From positions 1-45,169 of the forward strand of contig NZ_JADHEC010000030.1 of NCBI RefSeq assembly GCF_015277675.1: 45,169 nt of DNA, in the 5' to 3' direction. How positions within the stretch are numbered: the stretch's first letter is position 1; every line of letters begins with the position of its first letter. The DNA comes from Flavobacterium soyangense. Lineage in GTDB: Bacteria > Bacteroidota > Bacteroidia > Flavobacteriales > Flavobacteriaceae. Shown here in pieces: positions 1 to 7,912 of this stretch. The notes under the pieces were generated by a model. The model worked only from the letters and a program-made list of their open reading frames with translations. It searched no databases and had not been told where the DNA came from. The position numbers and the translations under genes are program-made.

Positions 1-1
1 A

Positions 2-73
2 GAATTTGAATTGATTGAATTTCTAATTACAAAAAACGAGGAATTCAAAAGATTTACTACATTTGAAAATTAA
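2..73 (+). CDS. C-terminal end of an unidentified gene entering from the left
   Basis: An open frame runs from the first bases of the window to a TAA at 71-73 and encodes 23 residues rich in Glu, Phe and Thr. Its end lies about 90 bases before tatA. Too little is present to name a product. The frame could also be chance, but its charged, low-stop composition resembles a real protein end. Confidence 0.45.
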   Translation, partial: EFELIEFLITKNEEFKRFTTFEN

Positions 74-118
74 AAAGTTAAGATTTGATAATAGTTAATT
101 AATTATTAATAATATTAT

Positions 119-146
119 TTTGTAATTGTACATCTTTGTAACTTTG
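119..146 (+). promoter_or_regulatory. Bacteroidota-type promoter upstream of tatA
   Basis: A TAACTTTG (-7, TAnnTTTG consensus) sits at 139-146, with a TTTG (-33) at 119-122 and a 16-base spacer. The predicted start of transcription is about 15 bases before the tatA ATG at 166. The match is by motif only. Confidence 0.5.
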
Positions 147-165
147 CAACTTAAAAAAAAAGATT

Positions 166-624
166 ATGTTTGGAATTGGTGGGGGCGAATTAATTTTTAT
201 AATGTTTGTGGTTCTAATGCTTTTTGGTTCTGATAAAGTTCCGGAAATTGCCCGTACGATGGGCAAGGCGATGGCGCAATTGAAAAATGCCACAAACGAC
301 ATAAAAAGTGAAATCCAAAAAGGAGCCGATGCTAATGGCTTCGACCAAAAAATGTTAAGCGATTTGACTAATAATATCACTTCAGAAATCAATAGTGTCA
401 AATCAAATTTACTTGGAGATACAAATGTATTGAGCGGAATTTCGAGTACTTTTACTTCAGAGATAAATAAAACCAAAAGCGATTTACTGGGCGAAACAAC
501 AACCTCTATTACTGAAGTTTCAACTACAGTTAGTGTAGAAATTGACAAGTCTAAAGACAATTTAATAGCCGAAACAATTCCTGAAACAGAAGAAAGTGTT
601 GGTCCAATAAAACGTAAAAAATAA
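166..624 (+). CDS. tatA: Twin-arginine translocase subunit TatA/TatB family
   Basis: A small inner-membrane subunit of the Tat pathway, which exports folded proteins. Residues 1-20 form the single membrane helix. It is followed by the FGSDKVPEIAR hinge and an amphipathic helix (about residues 22-50), the standard TatA/B layout. At 152 residues it is longer than a minimal TatA of 60-90. The extra C-terminal part is Ser/Thr-rich and holds three imperfect copies of a T-S-E-I-[ND]-x-x-K-S-x-[LI] unit at about 72-86, 97-111 and 123-137. Its stop overlaps the ATG of the next gene (TAATG), so the two are probably translationally coupled. Assignment to TatA rather than TatB is by family resemblance only. 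Confidence 0.85.
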   Translation: MFGIGGGELIFIMFVVLMLFGSDKVPEIARTMGKAMAQLKNATNDIKSEIQKGADANGFDQKMLSDLTNNITSEINSVKSNLLGDTNVLSGISSTFTSEINKTKSDLLGETTTSITEVSTTVSVEIDKSKDNLIAETIPETEESVGPIKRKK

Positions 625-1187
625 TGTTGGAGAAAATACTGTCGCTTGACGAAAAATTATTTATTTACTTAAATGGTCTGGGCTCCGAAACTTATGATGG
701 ACTTTGGTTGTTAATTACCAAACAAATCAATTGGCTTCCGCTTTTTATTTTATTGTTATATTTTATTTTAAAGAAATTAGGAACGAAACAAACCTTGTTT
801 TTGCTTTTATTTGTGGCAACCTTATTGCTTTTTACAGACCAAATCACCAATTTATCTAAAAACGGATTTCAAAGGCTTCGACCATGCAATAACCTAGCAA
901 TAAACTCTTTTATAAGAGTTGTGCAAGTTCGGAAATCATTTAGTTTTTTCTCTGGTCACGCTGCAAACACAATGGCAGTTACTACATTTTTATACCATAT
1001 ATTAAAAGACAAATTTAAATATTTTGGGCTTTTGTTCTTGTGGCCATTAATCTTCGCTTATAGCAGGATATATCTGGGATTGCATTATCCATTAGATATT
1101 ATTTGTGGGTATTTATGTGGAGCAATATTAGGATTTTTGATGTTCAAGGTCTATCGAATAGCTCAAAAAAGAAATTTCCCGATTTAA
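624..1187 (+). CDS. PAP2-family membrane phosphatase
   Basis: A type 2 phosphatidic acid phosphatase superfamily protein of 187 residues, with several hydrophobic helices typical of lipid or undecaprenyl-diphosphate phosphatases. The three family motifs are visible in order: K-x6-RP (KNGFQRLRP), SGH (FFSGHAANT) and SR-x5-H-x3-D (SRIYLGLHYPLD). The last provides the nucleophilic His. The gene overlaps tatA by one base and is probably co-transcribed with it. The substrate cannot be told from sequence; undecaprenyl pyrophosphate recycling is one plausible role in a genome with a large peptidoglycan operon nearby. Confidence 0.85.
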   Translation: MLEKILSLDEKLFIYLNGLGSETYDGLWLLITKQINWLPLFILLLYFILKKLGTKQTLFLLLFVATLLLFTDQITNLSKNGFQRLRPCNNLAINSFIRVVQVRKSFSFFSGHAANTMAVTTFLYHILKDKFKYFGLLFLWPLIFAYSRIYLGLHYPLDIICGYLCGAILGFLMFKVYRIAQKRNFPI

Positions 1188-1218
1188 TAGTATTGCTAGG
1201 AACAAACATCTAAAGAAT

Positions 1219-1860
1219 TTACAACACTCTACTTACAGTTAATCCATCTCTAATAGGCAATAAAACACTTTCTACTCTGGGGTCATTTTTTAATAATTGA
1301 TTGTATTCCAGAATGATTTTTGTACTCAAATCGTTCGGTTGTAAAGGTTCAAGAACTTTTCCGCTCCACAAAACGTTATCCGAAAGTATAATTCCTCCTT
1401 TGTTCATTTTTTGAACAATCATTTCAAAATAGTGGATGTAATTTTCCTTGTCAGCATCAATAAAAACCAAATCAAATTTCAAGTTTAACTTTGGAATAAT
1501 CTCCAAAGCTTCACCAAGATGTTGTACAATTTGGTTTCCCCAAGGCGATTTGTCAAAATATTTTCTTTGAAAATCTACCAATTCTTCCTTAATGTCAATC
1601 GTATGAAGCATTCCGTTTTCCTGCATTCCTTCGCACAAACACAATGCTGAATATCCAGTATAAGTTCCAATTTCGAGAATATTCATTGGGCCAATCAGTT
1701 TTGAGAGCATACTCAAAACGCGTCCTTGAAAATGTCCGCTCAGCATTCGGGGCAATAAAACTTTCTGATAAGTTTCTTTGTCCAAAGCAGCTAGTAATTC
1801 CGGCTCTTTCTGTGAATGTTGCTCAATATAATCTTCTAATTCTTGGGAAATGAAATGCAT
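1219..1860 (-). CDS. SAM-dependent O-methyltransferase (class I, catechol-type family)
   Basis: A 213-residue methyltransferase of the O-methyltransferase family 3 type. The SAM-binding loop EIGTYTGYSALCL is visible, as are FDLVFIDADKENY (metal and SAM site) and the IILSDNVLWSGKV segment, in the usual order. An in-frame ATG lies upstream at 1887, but MHFISQELEDY is the normal family N-terminus, so the start is placed at 1860. The gene is divergent from rlmN, about 100 bases away. The methyl acceptor is unknown. Confidence 0.85.
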   Translation of the reverse strand: MHFISQELEDYIEQHSQKEPELLAALDKETYQKVLLPRMLSGHFQGRVLSMLSKLIGPMNILEIGTYTGYSALCLCEGMQENGMLHTIDIKEELVDFQRKYFDKSPWGNQIVQHLGEALEIIPKLNLKFDLVFIDADKENYIHYFEMIVQKMNKGGIILSDNVLWSGKVLEPLQPNDLSTKIILEYNQLLKNDPRVESVLLPIRDGLTVSRVL

Positions 1861-1948
1861 TTTTTTAATTTTTGTCAAAGTTATCAAATTATCAAATCAA
1901 CACACGAGCATTTATGCGAATTGATGAAATAAATCGACAAATAGTCAT

Positions 1949-1956
1949 TAAATTTG
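1949..1956 (+). promoter_or_regulatory. -7 promoter element of rlmN
   Basis: TAAATTTG matches the TAnnTTTG consensus and ends only 4 bases before the rlmN ATG at 1961. Transcription would start at or next to the start codon, giving a leaderless or nearly leaderless mRNA. The -33 element is weak. Confidence 0.45.
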
Positions 1957-1960
1957 CACC

Positions 1961-3004
1961 ATGCAAATCGAAAAAAAAGATATTAGAGCCTTATCCAAAG
2001 AACAATTAAGAGATTTTTTTGTTGCCAATGGCGACCAGGCCTTTCGTGGTAATCAAGTTTACGAATGGTTGTGGAGCAAAGGAGCGCACAGTTTTGAGGA
2101 TATGACAAATGTTGCAAAAGCAACTCGCACTATGCTTGAAAACAATTTTGTAATCAATCACATCAAAGTGGATACAATGCAGCGAAGTGAAGACGGAACG
2201 GTAAAAAATGCAGTTCGTTTGCACGATGGGTTAGTGGTAGAAAGTGTTTTAATTCCAACAAATACCAGAACAACAGCTTGTGTTTCTAGCCAAGTGGGTT
2301 GTAGCTTGGATTGTAATTTTTGTGCAACTGCACGATTAAAAAGAATGAGAAATCTGGAGCCCGGAGAAATTTATGACCAAGTAATAGCTATTGACAAAGA
2401 AAGTCGCTTGTATTACAATCATCCTTTGTCAAATATTGTTTTTATGGGAATGGGTGAGCCACTTATGAATTACAATAATGTGATGAAAGCCATCAAAATG
2501 ATAACCTCAAACGAAGGTTTAGGAATGTCGCCCAAACGGATTACGGTTTCGACTTCCGGTGTGCCAAAGATGATAAAAAAACTGGCCGATGATGAGGTCA
2601 AATTTAAACTCGCCGTTTCTTTGCATTCTGCAATAGACGAAATTCGTTCTCGAATTATGCCTTTTAGCGCTAATTTCCCTTTGGCTGAATTGAGAGAATC
2701 ATTGGAATATTGGTACAGGAAAACTAAAAGTAAAATTTCTTTCGAATATGTCGTTTGGAAAGGGATTAATGACAACAAAGAATCGATTGATGCATTAGTG
2801 AAATTCTGTAAATATGTTCCTTGCAAAGTCAATTTAATAGAATACAATCCCATTGATGATGGCGAGTTTCAGCAAGCTTCTGAAGAAACAATTAACGCTT
2901 ACATAAAAGCACTTGAAGCTAATGATATTGTGGTAAAAGTGCGCAGAAGTCGTGGAAAAGACATTGATGCAGCCTGTGGCCAATTAGCAAATAAAGAAGT
3001 ATAA
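1961..3004 (+). CDS. rlmN: Dual-specificity 23S rRNA/tRNA adenine C2-methyltransferase RlmN
   Basis: A radical SAM enzyme that methylates C2 of A2503 in 23S rRNA, and of A37 in some tRNAs. The 347-residue length is typical. The iron-sulfur cluster motif CxxxCxxC is at Cys114, Cys118 and Cys121. The methyl-carrying Cys is near 339 in DIDAACGQLA. GMGEPLMNY and the SVSLHSA-like segment KLAVSLHSA are also present. The gene stands alone between the divergent O-methyltransferase and a convergent lipoprotein gene. Confidence 0.95.
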   Translation: MQIEKKDIRALSKEQLRDFFVANGDQAFRGNQVYEWLWSKGAHSFEDMTNVAKATRTMLENNFVINHIKVDTMQRSEDGTVKNAVRLHDGLVVESVLIPTNTRTTACVSSQVGCSLDCNFCATARLKRMRNLEPGEIYDQVIAIDKESRLYYNHPLSNIVFMGMGEPLMNYNNVMKAIKMITSNEGLGMSPKRITVSTSGVPKMIKKLADDEVKFKLAVSLHSAIDEIRSRIMPFSANFPLAELRESLEYWYRKTKSKISFEYVVWKGINDNKESIDALVKFCKYVPCKVNLIEYNPIDDGEFQQASEETINAYIKALEANDIVVKVRRSRGKDIDAACGQLANKEV

Positions 3005-3038
3005 AAAACGTCCAGAGATAACAATCTAAACGTTTTTT
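3003..3038 (+). terminator. Hairpin after rlmN
   Basis: AAAAAACGT (3003-3011) can pair with ACGTTTTTT (3030-3038). The stem is AT-rich and weak, but it overlaps the rlmN stop and could serve both this gene and the convergent lipoprotein gene. Confidence 0.4.
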
Positions 3039-3056
3039 ATGCTTTAAATGTACGGG

Positions 3057-3914
3057 CTATTTTTTAAGATGAATTTCTTTTACAACGCCGTTAACGGTAA
3101 TAGTTGCAAGATCATCACAATCTCCTTTTCCGTAATCAAGTGTAGCTTTTCCATCATTTTTCATGATTTCAATAACACCAGAAACCGGGAAAGGCATTTT
3201 GCAACCCATATTAATTCGAAGCGGGGTTTTTATGGTACTAGTATATTTTTCACCGTTAGGAAAAGTTGTAATATTATATCCCCAAATTAAGAAAACGTTG
3301 TCCTCCCAATTATTGATAGAAGTTATTCCTTCAATCATTTCTCTAACTCGAGTTCCTATTCTGGTATAAATTTTACCATCAGGATATGTAATTTTTATAT
3401 CTATTGAATGTGTAGTAACAGGGTGTATTGCAGCTAATAATTCAGTGCTTTTAAGTTCGCGAATAATTGTTTTAGTTCCTTCAATCAACTTGCCATTATG
3501 GTAAAATCCTACCAAAGTATAAGTGATGGTTTTTATTGGAATTGTAAAATCTTTTGTAAAACTAATAATGATTTTTCCTTTCACAATATTTCCGTTATGC
3601 AAAGCACAACCTTGAGTCCCAAAATCAATAGTTTTTGTATAGGTATCATTGGTTAAAACAGTGGTAATTGTAGCACAAGTAGGCAAGATAGTAACCATTC
3701 CCATACTTGTTTTGGCAGTCATGCTTTTTTGTATATCAAATTGGTCTTCTGCAATAATGGAAACATCATCTATTGAAGCATCAATTTCTGAATTGGTAAC
3801 TGCAACATCTGATGTTATTGCTGCTGTTGTTTGATTAACAGGTTCATTAGTATTACATCCAATAAAAAATGTAATCGAAACCAATGTCACAAATAATAAT
3901 TTTTTTGTTTTCAT
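3057..3914 (-). CDS. Lipoprotein of unknown function
   Basis: A 285-residue protein with a lipoprotein signal peptide: MKTKK, a hydrophobic stretch and a lipobox ending FFIGC with Cys20 as the lipidation site. The mature part is rich in Thr, Ile, Gly and Lys, with alternating strands. It has repeated segments such as TITTVLTNDTYTKTIDFGTQGC and TPLRINMGCKMPFPVSG, and four to five Cys residues. This suggests an exported beta-sheet protein, but I do not recognise a named family. The Thr/Gly-rich patterns resemble uncharacterised Bacteroidota surface lipoproteins. It stands alone. Confidence 0.7.
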   Translation of the reverse strand: MKTKKLLFVTLVSITFFIGCNTNEPVNQTTAAITSDVAVTNSEIDASIDDVSIIAEDQFDIQKSMTAKTSMGMVTILPTCATITTVLTNDTYTKTIDFGTQGCALHNGNIVKGKIIISFTKDFTIPIKTITYTLVGFYHNGKLIEGTKTIIRELKSTELLAAIHPVTTHSIDIKITYPDGKIYTRIGTRVREMIEGITSINNWEDNVFLIWGYNITTFPNGEKYTSTIKTPLRINMGCKMPFPVSGVIEIMKNDGKATLDYGKGDCDDLATITVNGVVKEIHLKK

Positions 3915-4272
3915 AATAATTTTTTTTAAGGTTTCTATCTTTGATAGAGAAATTAATAAAAGGTTTGAATAGGGCTATCAAATTTATGTAAAAAAATGCA
4001 AAATATTTGAGTTGTTCTCTTAAAATCGATGAACTACACATTTTCAGCTAATTATTATTTGTTTAATAATTAATTGTTTAAGTGTCAAAAGCATTAAAAA
4101 ATCGTAAAAAATTCATATTATCTTATTTCATTAAGAAGTTTTTAAAAGAGGGATAATCAGATAGAATAATTCAAAATCATTTTAATTCATAATAGAATAA
4201 TTCAAAAGACACTTTCATTTACCGTAAATGGATAACGTTGTTTTATTCGAAAATGGTATATTTGAAATCGAA
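3915..4272. other. AT-rich intergenic region with hairpin and direct repeat
   Basis: No gene is supported here. On the minus strand TAAATTTG (3979-3986 as CAAATTTA) may be the promoter of the lipoprotein gene. A short hairpin (3932-3939 with 3943-3950) would lie in that leader. A 16-base direct repeat, ATAGAATAATTCAAAA, occurs at 4161-4176 and 4192-4207, just upstream of the prenyl synthase gene. Confidence 0.5.
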
Positions 4273-5250
4273 ATGAATATTACTTCTCAAATAAAACAGC
4301 CTATTTTTAACGAAATGGAACTTTTTGAAAAAAAGTTCTATGAATCGATGACTTCAAAAGTGGCTTTACTGAACAGAATCACTTATTATATAGTCAATCG
4401 AAAAGGAAAACAAATGCGTCCTATGTTTGTTTTCTTGACTGCAAAAATGGTTTCTGAAGGAATTGTAAACGAAAGGACGTATCGTGGCGCATCAGTAATT
4501 GAGTTGATACATACTGCTACTTTGGTTCACGACGATGTGGTGGATGACAGTAATCGCCGAAGAGGCTTTTTTTCGATTAACGCTCTTTGGAAAAATAAAA
4601 TTGCCGTGCTTGTAGGAGATTATTTGCTATCAAAAGGGTTGTTACTTTCCATAGATAACGGAGATTTCGATTTGTTGCGAATTATCTCTGTTGCCGTGCG
4701 CGAAATGAGTGAAGGCGAATTACTCCAAATAGAAAAAGCCAGAAGACTAGATATTACTGAAGATGTTTACTACGAAATCATCCGAAAAAAGACCGCTACT
4801 TTAATTGCGGCTTGTTGTGCTTTGGGAGCAAAATCGGTTATTGAAGATGAAATCCAGGTCGAAAATATGCGAAAATTTGGAGAACTTATCGGAATGGCTT
4901 TTCAAATTAAAGATGATTTATTTGATTATACCGAGGAAGCTATTGGTAAACCCACAGGAATTGACATCAAGGAACAAAAAATGACTTTGCCTCTTATTCA
5001 TGTTTTGAATAATTGTACTTCAAAAGAAAAATCCTGGGTTATTAATTCCATCAAAAATCACAACAAAGACAAAAAGAGAGTAAAAGAAGTTATTGCCTTT
5101 GTGAAAAATAACAACGGGCTACTTTATGCCGAACAAAAAATGGCACATTTCCAGCAGGAAGCTCTTTTACTTTTGGAAAATTATCCAAAATCTGAGTTCA
5201 AAGACGCTTTGACTTTGATGGTGAATTATGTTATTGAAAGGAAAAAATAG
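4273..5250 (+). CDS. Polyprenyl diphosphate synthase (trans-isoprenyl, menaquinone side-chain type)
   Basis: A class I trans-prenyltransferase that condenses isopentenyl diphosphate onto an allylic diphosphate to make a long all-trans chain. In Bacteroidota the chain is usually for menaquinone. The first Asp-rich motif is DDVVD at 87-91, followed by the RRRG Arg pair. KxxxxR is in GKQMRP, and the second Asp motif is DDLFD in AFQIKDDLFDYT. An upstream ATG at 4228 would add 15 residues, but MNITSQIKQPIF is the family-like start, giving 325 residues. Chain length cannot be fixed from sequence alone. Confidence 0.88.
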   Translation: MNITSQIKQPIFNEMELFEKKFYESMTSKVALLNRITYYIVNRKGKQMRPMFVFLTAKMVSEGIVNERTYRGASVIELIHTATLVHDDVVDDSNRRRGFFSINALWKNKIAVLVGDYLLSKGLLLSIDNGDFDLLRIISVAVREMSEGELLQIEKARRLDITEDVYYEIIRKKTATLIAACCALGAKSVIEDEIQVENMRKFGELIGMAFQIKDDLFDYTEEAIGKPTGIDIKEQKMTLPLIHVLNNCTSKEKSWVINSIKNHNKDKKRVKEVIAFVKNNNGLLYAEQKMAHFQQEALLLLENYPKSEFKDALTLMVNYVIERKK

Positions 5251-5342
5251 AATTTCCCCAAATAATTTCCTGTGTTAACCATTGTATAAATTGACTTTTA
5301 TTGATTTTAATTTTTTTGGTCAAAAAATTTTACAAATAAGAT

Positions 5343-5370
5343 GCAACCTTTTTGCATCGTTAGTCGTCTA
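5343..5370 (+). promoter_or_regulatory. Putative ECF-type promoter of the sigma factor operon
   Basis: GCAACC (5343-5348) followed after 16 bases by CGTCTA (5365-5370) has the form of a -35/-10 ECF sigma promoter and differs from the TAnnTTTG housekeeping motif. GATGCAA/TTGCATC (5340-5346 and 5352-5358) also makes an inverted repeat over the -35 box. It lies about 85 bases before the sigma gene, which suggests autoregulation. Confidence 0.5.
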
Positions 5371-5454
5371 TACAAATAGAATGCTGTTATTAGAAAATTT
5401 AATATATGACTCAAGCCAGATCGGCAAACAGGCATAACAAATCCTAAATCTAAA

Positions 5455-6015
5455 ATGACTGTAATTAATTTACATCAAGAAGAAAATGAGATCATTCAAT
5501 TGGCGGTCGAGAACAATCGACAAGCGCAACGAAGGATTTATACACAATTTTCTCCAAAAATGTTAGGAGTTTGTCGCCAATATATTAAAGATATTCATCA
5601 GGCCGAGGACATTATGATTACGGCTTTTATGAAAGTATTTGCTAATTTAAATGGATTTGAAAACAAAGGTAGTTTTGAAGGTTGGATTAGACGGATAATG
5701 GTAAACGAATGTATTTCATTCATCAGAGTTCAGAAGAAAGTAAATTTTATTGAAGACGAAAATTATTCAGAAGAAAGTTTTAACAATATTGAAAGTCAGC
5801 TTTCCTTAGAAGATATCCAGTTTTTAATAGACAGTTTGCCCGATGGCTATAAAATGGTATTCAATCTTTTTGCCATTGAAGGATACAAACATCGTGAAAT
5901 CGCCACTATGTTGAGAATAAATGAGGGAACCTCAAAATCACAATTATCTCAGGCGAGAAAAATGCTACAAGGCCAGATTAACAAGTTAAAAAATTATGAA
6001 TATGGAACCGAATAA
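5455..6015 (+). CDS. ECF-type RNA polymerase sigma factor
   Basis: An extracytoplasmic-function sigma-70 family protein of 186 residues. Region 2 covers about residues 20-90, including the -10 recognition and core-binding part QAEDIMITAFMKVFANL and SFEGWIRRIMVNE. Region 4 covers about 120-175, with the helix-turn-helix GYKHREIATMLRINEGTSKSQLSQARKML. Regions 1 and 3 are absent, as expected. The last 20 bases overlap the next gene, which looks like a membrane-bound partner. Regulation by that partner and autoregulation from the upstream ECF-like promoter are inferred. Confidence 0.92.
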   Translation: MTVINLHQEENEIIQLAVENNRQAQRRIYTQFSPKMLGVCRQYIKDIHQAEDIMITAFMKVFANLNGFENKGSFEGWIRRIMVNECISFIRVQKKVNFIEDENYSEESFNNIESQLSLEDIQFLIDSLPDGYKMVFNLFAIEGYKHREIATMLRINEGTSKSQLSQARKMLQGQINKLKNYEYGTE

Positions 6016-6670
6016 GCTTGAAAATCAAATTAGAGAAAAGCTAAATAATCGAAAAATTAATCCTTCGGAAGCAGCTTGGGATAGATTGGATGCGATGTTA
6101 ACCATCAACGAAAAACCAAAACTCAGGTTGATTTGGTTTTATGTAGCGGCTAGTGTTGCAGGGTTTCTGTTGGTTGGAACTATTTTTTTTAATCAAAAAG
6201 AAAGCTCAATTGATGGTAGTAAAAACAATGTTGTAATTAATGATAAAATTCAAAAGGACAGTTTAAAAACAAAAGATAAATCAATAATAAATGAGCTTGA
6301 TTATTCTAAAGCCATTTTGAAACAAGAAACAAAACCTTTGGTACAGATATATAAGAAAGAAGAAAGCAATATTAAAAATCAAACAATTAAAGGTCAAGAA
6401 GAAGTTGTCGCTGAAATTCAACCTTTCAGCCAAAACGAACAAATTGTAGTAAATAAAAATACAATTCGGACTGATATTGATTCCTTACTTGCTTCAGCTT
6501 CAAAACCGAATCCAGATATTAAAAAATCATTCATAAAAATAAATTCAGCCACGCTTTTGGGTCAGGTAGATGGGGAATTACAAGTTTCATTTCGAGAAAA
6601 AGCATTAAAAACCATAACTAAAAAATATAAAGAAGCTAAAGAAGCTTTGGCTAACAGAAATAATCAATAA
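5996..6670 (+). CDS. Single-pass membrane protein, probable anti-sigma factor
   Basis: A 224-residue protein with a short cytoplasmic N-terminus (EAAWDRLDAML, about residues 23-33), one membrane helix at about 46-63 (LIWFYVAASVAGFLLVGTIFF) and a polar, Lys/Gln-rich remainder outside. This is the layout of Bacteroidota proteins encoded right after ECF sigma genes. A second ATG at 5996+6 (6002) is equally possible as start. It overlaps the sigma gene by 20 bases. No zinc-type anti-sigma HxxxCxxC motif is seen, so the anti-sigma role rests on position and topology. Confidence 0.7.
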   Translation: MNMEPNKLENQIREKLNNRKINPSEAAWDRLDAMLTINEKPKLRLIWFYVAASVAGFLLVGTIFFNQKESSIDGSKNNVVINDKIQKDSLKTKDKSIINELDYSKAILKQETKPLVQIYKKEESNIKNQTIKGQEEVVAEIQPFSQNEQIVVNKNTIRTDIDSLLASASKPNPDIKKSFIKINSATLLGQVDGELQVSFREKALKTITKKYKEAKEALANRNNQ

Positions 6671-6714
6671 TCATCATCAATAATCAAAAAACGAACAATT
6701 AAAATCTTTAAATT

Positions 6715-7779
6715 ATGACTAAATTTATCCTTTATCTAACAGTGTTAATTCTTCTTTTTGCAAGTAAAATACAAGCACAAGCCACAAGCCATAATGGCGA
6801 ACAGGTGAAACAAGCCTTTGATAAACAGGCAAATGATATTGCCTCAAACATTAAAAAGATTACAAAAGAAGAAAAGTCAGCTCTAAAAATCGAAGTAGAA
6901 GCGGTAAATGTAGAATTGCAAAATGGCAAAATGACTAAAGAAGAAGCTTACGCCAAGAAACAAAAACTTGCAGAAGCCAGAGCTAAAAACATTGAGGCAA
7001 GAGTGGCGGTCGAGCAAGAAAATCTTAAAACTTTAGTTCAAAAGCAAGTTGACGGAAAAATTACAGAGACTGATTCATCTAAAACTATAGTAATTCATTT
7101 AGATAATAAATTTTGTTGTAATAATAAAAATAAACCAGAGAAAAGAACTACTTCGCAGTTTGTGTTGGCTTTTGGAGCTAATAATTTGGTTACAAATAGT
7201 GCAGTTGCCAATTCCGATTTCTATTATTGGCAGTCTCATTTCTTCGAATGGGGATTTACTGAGAATACAAGAATTTTTAAAAACCATAATTTATTACATT
7301 TTAAATATGGTTTCTCAGTGATGTATAACAATATTTCTGCAACGAAGAATCGCTATTTTGTGCCTGACGGTAATGGTCAAACTAATCTTGAGGTGTTTCC
7401 TTATGAATTAGAGGATTCTCGTTTTAAAAATGTTTACTTAGTCGCACCCTTGCATTTAGAATTTGATTTCTCTGGGAATAAATCAAAATTTGGTAATTCC
7501 AGTTTTTCTACACATCAAGGGGTTCGCTTCGGGATAGGAGGCTATGGAGGTTTTAGAATTAAGTCAAAGCAAAAATTGTATTACCATATTGACGATGATA
7601 AAATACGGACAAAAACCAAAGGAAATTTCAATGCCAATGATTTTATTTATGGTGTGAGTACTTACCTAGGCTACAAAGAAACCAGCTTGTATTTGAAATA
7701 TGATTTAAATACATTATTTGAGAATAATGTGGCTAATCAAAACAATATTTCGCTTGGCGTTCGTTTCGATTTCAATTAA
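6715..7779 (+). CDS. Exported protein with coiled coil and probable beta-barrel domain
   Basis: A 354-residue protein that starts with a Sec signal peptide (MTKFILYLTVLILLFASKIQAQA, cleavage after about residue 22). Residues about 30-120 are Lys/Glu/Ala-rich and helical (KKITKEEKSALKIEVEAV, EEAYAKKQKLAEARAKNIEARV). A Cys-Cys pair, FCCNNKNK, follows. The C-terminal two thirds alternate aromatic and polar residues and end in LGVRFDFN, a terminal-Phe/Asn pattern seen in outer-membrane barrels. It is the third gene of the sigma operon and is probably a target or sensor linked to the envelope. No named family is recognised. Confidence 0.7.
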   Translation: MTKFILYLTVLILLFASKIQAQATSHNGEQVKQAFDKQANDIASNIKKITKEEKSALKIEVEAVNVELQNGKMTKEEAYAKKQKLAEARAKNIEARVAVEQENLKTLVQKQVDGKITETDSSKTIVIHLDNKFCCNNKNKPEKRTTSQFVLAFGANNLVTNSAVANSDFYYWQSHFFEWGFTENTRIFKNHNLLHFKYGFSVMYNNISATKNRYFVPDGNGQTNLEVFPYELEDSRFKNVYLVAPLHLEFDFSGNKSKFGNSSFSTHQGVRFGIGGYGGFRIKSKQKLYYHIDDDKIRTKTKGNFNANDFIYGVSTYLGYKETSLYLKYDLNTLFENNVANQNNISLGVRFDFN

Positions 7780-7808
7780 ATTTTGTTGAATTAGTTTGAT
7801 GCAATATA

Positions 7809-7837
7809 AGGTGTTTCAGGAATGAAGCACTTTTTTG
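7809..7837 (+). terminator. Terminator of the ECF sigma operon
   Basis: AGGTGTTTC (7809-7817) pairs with GAAGCACTT (7824-7832), with two G-U pairs and a six-base loop. A T run follows. It lies 30 bases past the stop of the operon's last gene. Confidence 0.65.
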
Positions 7838-7912
7838 TTTTTTAAATCAAAATTTATATTTTTGATTTACGTATTTTTACAGTTTTCCAATAATTAAATT
7901 TTTCAACATTAA

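Noticed and set aside
3853..4041. Small minus-strand open frame of 62 codons upstream of the lipoprotein gene
   Set aside because: It overlaps the lipoprotein start and its promoter, has low-complexity content and no family resemblance.
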